DNA of 34,418 nucleotides, from assembly GCA_016868835.1 (NCBI GenBank), contig VGFR01000007.1:1-34418 (forward strand). The letters run 5' to 3'. The translations under genes and the position numbers were made by a program. Numbering within the stretch: the first letter of the stretch is position 1; every line of letters begins with the position of its first letter. Under the pieces are notes generated by a model. That model ran no database searches. It saw only the letters and a program-made list of their open reading frames with translations, and was not told where the DNA came from. Positions 20,824 through 28,609 of this stretch are shown here, one piece after another. The stretch is from Bacteroidota bacterium. Its GTDB lineage: Bacteria; Bacteroidota; Bacteroidia; Flavobacteriales_D; Sanyastnellaceae.

Positions 20824-21597
20824 TTCAACACCAAGCAACAAAAGCACTATGAGCAATGCTCCTAATACAATGCGGTAATATCCGAATGGACGGAATCCAA
20901 ATTTTGTTAGGAGATTCACAAACGTTTTAATAGCAAGGATACCTACAACAAAGGCGACTAAATTACCAATGCCCAATAGTTTCAAATTTTCAGAATTGAA
21001 AAAATTAGGATTTGCTTCTAACGTATCTTTCATCTTGAAAACGGTAGCTCCAAACATAGTAGGTACTGCCAAAAAAAACGAGAACTCAGCTGCTGATTTT
21101 TTTTTCAGTCCTTGAGTCATTCCGCCTATAATTGTTGCTGCACTTCTGCTTACGCCGGGAATCATGGATACACATTGAAACAAGCCAATGACAAAAGCCG
21201 AACGGTAATTCGGTTCCTCCAAGCTTCGTTCACGAATCAATTTATCAATGAACAAGAAAATAACTCCGCCAATGAACAATGATATTCCAACTGTCATTGG
21301 ACTTTCAAGGGCCGCATCTATTTGATCAGAAAATAAAAATCCTAAAATGGCGGCTGGAACAAAAGCCACCATAAGCTTGAAATAAAATTGGAAACTTTGA
21401 AAGAATTTTTTCCAATAAAGCACCACAACGCTTAAGATGGCTCCAAGCTGTATGTTCACTAAAAAAGCTTTCGTGAAATCTGTAGATTGAATTCCCAAGA
21501 GCTCTTGAGTAATAATCATATGCCCGGTACTGGAAACAGGCAAGAATTCTGTTAAACCTTCAACAATGGCAATGAGAATGGCTTCTAGAACACTCAA
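20809..21597 (-). CDS. uppP: Undecaprenyl-diphosphatase (BacA/UppP)
   Basis: AILIAIVEGLTEFLPVSSTGHMII and CVSMIPGVSRSAATIIGGM signature motifs. Confidence 0.97.
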   Translation of the reverse strand: MSVLEAILIAIVEGLTEFLPVSSTGHMIITQELLGIQSTDFTKAFLVNIQLGAILSVVVLYWKKFFQSFQFYFKLMVAFVPAAILGFLFSDQIDAALESPMTVGISLFIGGVIFLFIDKLIRERSLEEPNYRSAFVIGLFQCVSMIPGVSRSAATIIGGMTQGLKKKSAAEFSFFLAVPTMFGATVFKMKDTLEANPNFFNSENLKLLGIGNLVAFVVGILAIKTFVNLLTKFGFRPFGYYRIVLGALLIVLLLLGVELEIG

Positions 21598-21842
21598 GCT
21601 TTTGAGTTTTCGTTGTTTTTCGATTTAAACATGATTCCATAACCAATCACGGCATAACCAATTAAAACTACAATGGGAGCAACTGTAATTCTTCGCGCAC
21701 TGAAAAGTTCATCTGGGTTGAATTGATTCGGATCTTCAGAGCCTCCACCACTCATTAAAATGTATCCAATAGTTATGATAGCTACACCTAAAAGAATAAT
21801 GTATGCGTTTGTTTTTGTGAAGGGGAAGTTTAATTTACTCAT
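21594..21842 (-). CDS. DUF3098 family small membrane protein
   Basis: Two hydrophobic segments (YIILLGVAIITIGYILM, APIVVLIGYAVIGYGIM); 4-nt overlap with uppP as expected for the Bacteroidota DUF3098-uppP pair. Confidence 0.82.
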   Translation of the reverse strand: MSKLNFPFTKTNAYIILLGVAIITIGYILMSGGGSEDPNQFNPDELFSARRITVAPIVVLIGYAVIGYGIMFKSKNNENSKA

Positions 21843-21860
21843 GATAATGTTTCAACTCGA

Positions 21861-21890
21861 CGAAAATACTTCAAATTTAGTTGGTACCAA
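21861..21890 (-). promoter_or_regulatory. Bacteroidota-type promoter for DUF3098-uppP
   Basis: Reverse strand TTG (21890-21888), 19 nt spacer, TATTTTCG (21868-21861); the TTG lies in the palindrome TTGGTACCAA (21881-21890). Confidence 0.45.
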
Positions 21891-21919
21891 AACAATCTTA
21901 GCTCAATTACTTTTGTTTC

Positions 21920-22879
21920 ATGAAACTGAATTTCATAATCTGCGTTTCAACTCTTATGGCAATTTTTTTTTCATCTTGCAATTTATACAACTGGCAGCAA
22001 CGCAGGGTGGAAAGAAGGATGGTACGAAATGGAATAGTTGGCCTTTCGAAGGTTACGTCAGATGGTACCGAAAATGGCTATTGCACAAGCAAAGAGAATT
22101 TAGATCTTTCAAAACCAACCTTGCTGCTTATTCATGGTTACCACGGTGGTGGTTTAGATCAGTGGTCACCGAATATTCCTGTGCTTTCAGAACACTTTAA
22201 CATTGTTGCTCCCGATTTGAATTATCATGGAAAAACGAAATTCGATTCCAATTTTTCAATTGAAATGCAAGTTGATTGGGTTCATCGATTCATTTCTTCC
22301 TTGGAAGTCTCATGTCTGCAAAACAACCTTATTGTTATTGGCAGTTCGTATGGAGGTCTTGTAAGTGCACGTTTCTGTGAGAAATATGCAAATCAAGTGA
22401 AAGCGCATGTCTGTTATGATGGTTTATCGGGTTGTTTCAATAAATCAACAACAGATAGCATTGCTCAAAAACATGGAATTCCCAATGCATTTGCCCTTCT
22501 TAATCCGACCACAGTGAAAGATTTAAAAACCTTGGCTGGATTACAAAATTCAGTAAACGCCTCGAATTTCATTCTAAAAATCGCTTTGGAAAATCATTTC
22601 CTGAAAAACAGAAATGAGAAAATGGAACTCTTAAATTATTTAGATCGAAATGAATCTCAATTGAAAAGTCACAAGTTTTATTGGCCAATGCCTGTCTATA
22701 TTTTATGGGGAGAAAATGATCAAATCATTTCGAAGCAAAGCGCCTACTGCTTGAAACGAATTTATCAAATTCCCGACAATCAATTTTCCATGATTCCAAA
22801 TGCAGGTCACATCTTGAATATGGAGAATCCGAAGGTCTTCAATCAATGGGTAATAGATCGCTTCGCTACGAAAGATTAA
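21920..22879 (+). CDS. Alpha/beta hydrolase fold lipoprotein, paralogue of the 8305..9270 product
   Basis: Lipobox-like FFSSC; TLLLIHGYHGGG, VIGSSYGGLVSARF, VYILWGENDQII, NAGHILNMENP. Confidence 0.85.
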   Translation: MKLNFIICVSTLMAIFFSSCNLYNWQQRRVERRMVRNGIVGLSKVTSDGTENGYCTSKENLDLSKPTLLLIHGYHGGGLDQWSPNIPVLSEHFNIVAPDLNYHGKTKFDSNFSIEMQVDWVHRFISSLEVSCLQNNLIVIGSSYGGLVSARFCEKYANQVKAHVCYDGLSGCFNKSTTDSIAQKHGIPNAFALLNPTTVKDLKTLAGLQNSVNASNFILKIALENHFLKNRNEKMELLNYLDRNESQLKSHKFYWPMPVYILWGENDQIISKQSAYCLKRIYQIPDNQFSMIPNAGHILNMENPKVFNQWVIDRFATKD

Positions 22880-22909
22880 GTTCCCTTATTTTTGTTAAAA
22901 TTTTCAATT

Positions 22910-24664
22910 ATGTTCAGAAGTGTAACGTGCGGTGAATTGCGCATTTCAGATGTAGGTAAGCAAGTGAAATTGGCCGGATGGGTTCAACGTTCGCGCGATT
23001 TGGGTGGAATGACCTTTGTTGATTTACGTGATAGATATGGTATTACACAATTGGCATTCAATATGGATACGCAAGCTGCACTGTGCGAAGCAGCCCGCAA
23101 ATGGGGAAGAGAATTTGTGGTTCAGGTGGAAGGTAAAGTGGTTGAACGTTACTCGAAAAATACAAACATTCCAACCGGAGAAATTGAAATAGAGGCGACC
23201 GCTTGTACTGTTTTGAATGCATCATTAACGCCCCCTTTCACCATTGAAGATGATACAGATGGCGGTGATGATTTACGCATGCAGTGGCGCTTTTTAGACT
23301 TACGCCGCAACCCGTTGAGGCAAAATCTCATGCTTCGTCACAAATTGGGAATTGAAACGCGTAAATACCTTGACAGCTTGGAATTCTTGGAAATTGAAAC
23401 CCCATATTTAATCAAGTCCACCCCGGAAGGTGCACGAGATTTTGTTGTGCCGAGTAGAATGAATCCAGGTCAGTTCTATGCATTGCCGCAGTCACCACAA
23501 ACGTTTAAGCAGTTGCTTATGGTCAGCGGTTACGATCGCTACTATCAAATTGTGCGTTGTTTCCGCGATGAAGATCTTCGTGCAGACCGCCAACCCGAAT
23601 TCACGCAGATAGACTGCGAAATGGCCTTTGTAGAGCAAGAAGACATTCTAAACACGTTTGAGGGGTTGATTCGCCATTTATTCAAAACTGTGAAAGGAAT
23701 TGATATTCCTGAAGTGCCGCGCATGCTGTATTCTGAGGCCATGCGGTTGTACGGGAATGATAAACCAGATATTCGTTTTGGAATGACCTTTAAAGATTTG
23801 ACAGATCTTGGGAAAGGAAAAGGATTCGGTGTATTTGATTCAGCAGAATCTATATTGGCTATCAACGTTGCTGGTTGCGCAGTGTATACGCGTGCGCAAT
23901 TAGATGAATTAACCGAATGGATGAAGCGTCCACAAATTGGAGCGAAGGGGTTAATTTATATGCGATGCAATGAAGATGGAACATTCAAATCTTCCGTAGA
24001 TAAGTTTTTCGATTCTGAATCTTTAGCGTTGTGGGCAGAACGTTGTGAATCAAAGCCAGGTGATTTGGTATTGGTTTTATCAGGCGGAACGAATGCCACA
24101 AGGAAACAATTGAGTGAATTGAGGTTGCTTATGGGTGGAAGGCTAGGGTTAAGAAATTCAGCGGTTTTCGCTCCGCTTTGGGTCATGGATTTTCCTTTGC
24201 TTGAATTCAATGAGGAAGAGGGAAGGTACTTTGCCATGCACCATCCCTTCACTTCACCCAAACCCGATCAGATTCATTTATTAGAAACAGATCCAGGATC
24301 TGTCAATGCAAATGCCTATGACTTTGTGTTGAATGGTGTTGAAATTGGCGGTGGCTCAATACGTATTCACGACAGAGAAGTACAAGCTCGAATGTTTGAT
24401 TTACTTGGATTTAGCAAGGAAGAGGCACAAGCACAGTTTGGATTTTTATTGAATGCCTTCGAGTATGGCGCACCGCCACACGGTGGATTGGCTTTTGGAT
24501 TTGATCGATTGTGCTCGTTGTTCGGTGGTAGTGAGGGAATTAGAGACTTCATTGCTTTCCCAAAAAACAACAGTGGAAGAGATGTTATGATTGATGCTCC
24601 AAGTGAAATTAACCAGGTTCAGTTGGAAGAATTATCAATTTCTGTAAAAAAGTTGGAAAACTAA
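22910..24664 (+). CDS. aspS: Aspartyl-tRNA synthetase
   Basis: [44 protein letters not shown]..., [52 protein letters not shown]. Start at ATG 22910. Confidence 0.98.
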   Translation: MFRSVTCGELRISDVGKQVKLAGWVQRSRDLGGMTFVDLRDRYGITQLAFNMDTQAALCEAARKWGREFVVQVEGKVVERYSKNTNIPTGEIEIEATACTVLNASLTPPFTIEDDTDGGDDLRMQWRFLDLRRNPLRQNLMLRHKLGIETRKYLDSLEFLEIETPYLIKSTPEGARDFVVPSRMNPGQFYALPQSPQTFKQLLMVSGYDRYYQIVRCFRDEDLRADRQPEFTQIDCEMAFVEQEDILNTFEGLIRHLFKTVKGIDIPEVPRMLYSEAMRLYGNDKPDIRFGMTFKDLTDLGKGKGFGVFDSAESILAINVAGCAVYTRAQLDELTEWMKRPQIGAKGLIYMRCNEDGTFKSSVDKFFDSESLALWAERCESKPGDLVLVLSGGTNATRKQLSELRLLMGGRLGLRNSAVFAPLWVMDFPLLEFNEEEGRYFAMHHPFTSPKPDQIHLLETDPGSVNANAYDFVLNGVEIGGGSIRIHDREVQARMFDLLGFSKEEAQAQFGFLLNAFEYGAPPHGGLAFGFDRLCSLFGGSEGIRDFIAFPKNNSGRDVMIDAPSEINQVQLEELSISVKKLEN

Positions 24665-24682
24665 AAAAAATACCTATCTTTG
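24653..24682 (+). promoter_or_regulatory. Bacteroidota-type promoter for rpmH
   Basis: TTG (24653-24655), 19 nt spacer, TATCTTTG (24675-24682); overlaps the 3' end of aspS. Confidence 0.7.
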
Positions 24683-24707
24683 CCTCCCGTTTGAAAAAAC
24701 AAAGCAT

Positions 24708-24881
24708 ATGTCAAAACGTACTTATCAACCATCGAATACCAAGCGCAGAAACAAACATGGTTTCCGTAAGCGCATGTCAACGGCTGCGGGTCGTGCAGTT
24801 TTATCTTCACGTCGTGCGAAAGGTCGCAAGAAGTTAACCACTTCAGATGAGCGTCGTCATAAAGGAATAGAGCGTCTGTAA
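24708..24881 (+). CDS. rpmH: Ribosomal protein L34 (57 aa, below the ORF-track cutoff)
   Basis: Translation [57 protein letters not shown]. Confidence 0.97.
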   Translation: MSKRTYQPSNTKRRNKHGFRKRMSTAAGRAVLSSRRAKGRKKLTTSDERRHKGIERL

Positions 24882-24900
24882 TCAGTCGCATAAAAATACA

Positions 24901-24928
24901 AACCGCTCTTCACGAGCGGTTTTTTTTT
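24901..24928 (+). terminator. Rho-independent terminator of rpmH
   Basis: AACCGCTC-TTCAC-GAGCGGTT followed by a T run. Confidence 0.9.
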
Positions 24929-24936
24929 GATAGCAT

Positions 24937-25845
24937 ATGAATTTAATTACAGTTGGTACGGTAGCATTCGATAGCATTGCTACGCCATTTGAGTCAAGAG
25001 AAAAGGTAATAGGTGGCGCAGCTACCTACATTTCTTTGGCCGCATCATTTTTGAATGGATCATGTGGGGTGGTGAGTGTGGTTGGAGATGATTTTCCAGA
25101 ATCGGTCATTACTGATTTGAAATCGAGAGGAGTGGATTGGTCGGGCTTGGAGATTAAACAGGGGGAAAAATCCTTTCATTGGTCTGGGAAGTATCATTTA
25201 GATATGAATTCGCGTGATACGCTTGCTACAGACTTGAATGTTTTGGCATCGTTTGAACCAAAAGTTCCGGCATCGTTTCAAAATGCTGATTATGTTATGT
25301 TGGGAAATTTGGTGCCGGCGGTTCAGATTGGTGTGTTAAGACAAATGGCAAAACGCCCGAAATTGGTTGTTTTGGATACCATGAACTTTTGGATGGATGT
25401 TGCACGAGAAGATTTAGATCGCGTTTTTACCATGGTAGATGTGGTGACCATTAATGATGAAGAAGCCCGACAGTACACAGGTGAAAGATCTCTGAAAAAA
25501 GCAGCTAGGCAGATTTTGGCCTTGGGTCCGAAGGCGTTGATTATTAAAAAAGGGGAGCACGGTGCTCTCTTGTTTGGTGGTGACGAAGTCTTTTTTGCTC
25601 CGGCTATGCTTTTAGATGAGGTGAAGGATCCTACGGGTGCCGGAGACTCTTTTGCAGGCGGATTCATAGGTTATCTGGCCAAAACAGATGATATTTCTTT
25701 CGATAACATGAAGCGAGCCATTGTACACGGCTCGGCACTTGCGTCTTTTACGTGCGAAGATTTTGGTCCTGATGCACTTATGAAAGTAACAGCAGAACAA
25801 TTGCAACATCGGTTGAATGCTTTCGATCAAATGGTTCGCATTTAA
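24937..25845 (+). CDS. PfkB-family carbohydrate kinase
   Basis: N-terminal GGAATYISLAASFLNG and C-terminal signature DPTGAGDSFAGGFIGYLA. Confidence 0.9.
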   Translation: MNLITVGTVAFDSIATPFESREKVIGGAATYISLAASFLNGSCGVVSVVGDDFPESVITDLKSRGVDWSGLEIKQGEKSFHWSGKYHLDMNSRDTLATDLNVLASFEPKVPASFQNADYVMLGNLVPAVQIGVLRQMAKRPKLVVLDTMNFWMDVAREDLDRVFTMVDVVTINDEEARQYTGERSLKKAARQILALGPKALIIKKGEHGALLFGGDEVFFAPAMLLDEVKDPTGAGDSFAGGFIGYLAKTDDISFDNMKRAIVHGSALASFTCEDFGPDALMKVTAEQLQHRLNAFDQMVRI

Positions 25846-25990
25846 TTGTTCATTCTTGGTTAGAATCATTAATTCCAATTCACTTTTAAATTAATGTATT
25901 CATAGTTACTATGAAGAGAGTAGATTTTATGAAAGAATGCGAGGCTATTTATACAATAGAAATGAATTATCTTAGATAAAAATTTCGAAA

Positions 25991-27622
25991 ATGCGCATAA
26001 AAATTTCATTGCTATCTGCACTGATGGCAGTATTTACTTTTTCTGACATCTACAGTCAATCTGTTCTCATTTGCGGTAGTCCTTATGAAGCCGTTTGGTT
26101 AACAGACGTACAAATGAAAATTCAGGCTACAGGACAATTTGGGACAGTAGATATTTTCAATACATCATTTGCAACACCCTCAACTGCAACAATGCTTGGG
26201 TATGATGCCATATTAAATTTTACAGATGTACCACCAGTAGACCCAACACTATTTGGTAACAATTTAGCAAGTTATATTGACCAAGGCGGCGGTGTTGTAA
26301 ATTGTGTTTTTGCTGTGGCGATTGTCCCTGTATCAGGAGCATTCGGAACTACCACATATGCAGTAGCAGAGTTTGCTAATGCGCAAACACAAAATGTACC
26401 CTTGTCTCTCGGCATAGTAGTGAATCCAATTCATCCTATTTTAAGCGGTGTAAATTCTTTTCAAGGTGGAAGTTCCAGTTTCAATTCGCCAGGAACCGCA
26501 TTCGTACCTGGATCGAGTGTAAATGCCTATTGGAGCAATGGCCAATGGTTGGTTGCAACTCGCGAAAATGTTGGTCCAATGGGTGTGCGCAGGGCTGATT
26601 TGAATTTCTATCCACCGTCATCTGACGCAAGATCAGATTTCTGGAATTCTACAACCAACGGAGGACTACTCATGGCAAATGCATTAACATGGGTTATGAA
26701 CCCAAACATGGCGGGATGTACAGATGCAACGGCATGTAACTTTAACGCTTCAGCGAATATAAACGATGGATCATGTGATTATGGTTCTGATTACTATGCA
26801 GATATAGACGGTGATGGATACGGTGCTGGTTCAGCAACGAATGCTTGTGTTCAACCTTTAGGATATGTTACAAATAATACAGATTGTGATGATGCGAATG
26901 CAAATCTGAATTTGGGGGTAAATGAAATTTGCAATCAAATAGATGATGATTGTAACGGATTGGCTGATGATGGATTAATCTATACAGATTATTATGCAGA
27001 TAATGATAATGACGGATTTGGTGCTGGATCACTCACCAACTCTTGCGTAGTTTTAGGTCAAGGGTATGTCATTGACAATACAGATTGCAATGATGCTGAT
27101 CCAAATATGAATCCCATTGCCATTGAAGTTTGCAATCAAATAGACGATAACTGTAACAACTTGATTGATGATGGTTTAATCTTCAACAATTACTATTCAG
27201 ATAATGATTCAGACGGATTTGGCGCCGGTTTGCCAATTGGCTCTTGCGCTGATTTGGGATTGGTTTATGTTCTTGATAATACAGATTGCGATGATGCAAA
27301 TTCCAATGTGAATCCCATTGCAATTGAAATAGGAGGAAATGGAATTGATGAGAATTGTGATGGTCAAATAGATAATTCAGTTATTGAAATTTCTAACAGC
27401 AGCTTTGTTCTCTATCCAAATCCCACCAATCAGTTCATCAACGTACAAGTGGGATCTTATTACGTTGGAAAATATTACCAAGTGTGTAATGTTGTGGGGG
27501 ACGAAGTGCTCAATGGACAAATCAATGGTACTCAAGGCATATTGGATTTGGCTTCATTAACCAATGGCGCATATTTCTTCAAAATAGAACAAGAAACAAA
27601 ACGATTTATACTCAGCAGATAA
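25991..27622 (+). CDS. Secreted protein with three MopE-type repeats and T9SS sorting domain; N-terminal region possibly GATase1/ThuA-like
   Basis: Signal peptide; GCTDATACNFNASANINDGSC; three YYADxDxDGxGAG...DC(N/D)DA...CNQIDD modules; C-terminal LYPNPTNQFINVQV...GAYFFKIEQETKRFILSR. Confidence 0.88.
   Translation: MRIKISLLSALMAVFTFSDIYSQSVLICGSPYEAVWLTDVQMKIQATGQFGTVDIFNTSFATPSTATMLGYDAILNFTDVPPVDPTLFGNNLASYIDQGGGVVNCVFAVAIVPVSGAFGTTTYAVAEFANAQTQNVPLSLGIVVNPIHPILSGVNSFQGGSSSFNSPGTAFVPGSSVNAYWSNGQWLVATRENVGPMGVRRADLNFYPPSSDARSDFWNSTTNGGLLMANALTWVMNPNMAGCTDATACNFNASANINDGSCDYGSDYYADIDGDGYGAGSATNACVQPLGYVTNNTDCDDANANLNLGVNEICNQIDDDCNGLADDGLIYTDYYADNDNDGFGAGSLTNSCVVLGQGYVIDNTDCNDADPNMNPIAIEVCNQIDDNCNNLIDDGLIFNNYYSDNDSDGFGAGLPIGSCADLGLVYVLDNTDCDDANSNVNPIAIEIGGNGIDENCDGQIDNSVIEISNSSFVLYPNPTNQFINVQVGSYYVGKYYQVCNVVGDEVLNGQINGTQGILDLASLTNGAYFFKIEQETKRFILSR
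26791..27380 (+). repeat. Three tandem MopE-type coding repeats
   Basis: DYYADIDGDGYGAG..., DYYADNDNDGFGAG..., NYYSDNDSDGFGAG..., each followed by DC(D/N)DA and (C/G)NxIDxxC. Confidence 0.88.
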
Positions 27623-27640
27623 AATTGGACATGAGATTAG

Positions 27641-27663
27641 AAAAGGGTGCAAGCCCTTTTTTA
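27641..27663. terminator. Terminator shared by convergent 25991..27622 (+) and M23-like (-) genes
   Basis: AAAAGGG-TGCAAG-CCCTTTTTT stem-loop with T run. Confidence 0.75.
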
Positions 27664-28494
27664 TTTTCCGAAATAAGCTTGAATGTTTTCTGAAATTCCG
27701 TTTTTCCAAATTTCAAAGAGAAGTTCGCCAGAACCATTTTTTACATTCGGTAATCCTAAGGATTCGCCTGCTTTGACTTTTTTCCCCGTACCCACCGATA
27801 TACTCTTTAAATTTTTGTATACGGAGACAAATCCATCGGCGTGTTGAACTAAAACACGATTGCCATCAACAGGAGAGAATGAAGTTTCAATGATGGTTCC
27901 GTCTAAAATAGATTTAACCGTTTCGTTTATACCACATTTCCAACTGACCTGATTTGAATTTGGCACAAAAAAATATTCGCCACTAACGGGCGGTAACAAC
28001 AGCGATCCACCCCGTGCATTTGCTCTTCCTTGGTACGGAACCATTCCTGTAGTTTGATTTAACTCTGCTCGAATTTTATTTTCAATTTCAGAGGTTTGAT
28101 AATTCAAATCAACTTCAGAAAGTTTGGTTGTGTCGGTTAAATTCGATGAAGGTCCACTTCCCGACAGAATAAGTTTTAAATCGGTATAATATCTCTCTTG
28201 CGATCGCATGACCTGTGTCAAAGAATCTGCTTTGAATCGAGCAACTCGGGCGTTTTCTCGTGATTCGTACGATGAGAAATCTGGAACCAATACGGTCTTT
28301 AATGGGGTGAAAGCAATAAGAGCATAAAATAAAAAAGCGAAAACCACAATGAATCCTCCGAACATGACAATTACATTCATAGGACTAAGACTGTACGAAA
28401 ACTTTTCCTCGAACGTATTTTCATTTAAAACGATTAAGCGAAATGGCTTCTTTAGTTTCTTGAGTATCCGTCTTTTTTTTCTTTTACGTTCCAT
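27661..28494 (-). CDS. M23 (LytM-like) fold protein, membrane anchored, apparently catalytically degenerate
   Basis: Single TM after a basic N-terminus; C-terminal DGNRVLVQHADGFVSVYKNLKSISVGTGKKVKAGESLG...GELLFEIWKNG matches the M23 core, but the expected His/Asp residues are replaced. Confidence 0.82.
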   Translation of the reverse strand: MERKRKKRRILKKLKKPFRLIVLNENTFEEKFSYSLSPMNVIVMFGGFIVVFAFLFYALIAFTPLKTVLVPDFSSYESRENARVARFKADSLTQVMRSQERYYTDLKLILSGSGPSSNLTDTTKLSEVDLNYQTSEIENKIRAELNQTTGMVPYQGRANARGGSLLLPPVSGEYFFVPNSNQVSWKCGINETVKSILDGTIIETSFSPVDGNRVLVQHADGFVSVYKNLKSISVGTGKKVKAGESLGLPNVKNGSGELLFEIWKNGISENIQAYFGK

Positions 28495-28609
28495 TTTTCG
28501 TTCTAAAAGTAAGAAGTTTCAACGGAAATTAGAATTAATGCAATAAATTCGCTTTCCTTCGTTGTTATTGCGCCGCATGAATCAAAACCTGCTCATCTCG
28601 AAAAGAAAT

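Noticed and set aside
21760-22200. 146-aa ORF (+) overlapping DUF3098 and the hydrolase
   Set aside because: Spans the divergent promoter region and is out of frame with the recognisable hydrolase; shifted-frame artefact.
24661-24891. 76-aa ORF (-)
   Set aside because: Antisense to rpmH, which is unambiguous on the + strand with its own promoter and terminator.
25846-25990. Possible tRNA or riboswitch in the gap before the second MopE gene
   Set aside because: No cloverleaf, CCA-flanked acceptor stem or conserved riboswitch motif visible; AT-rich only.
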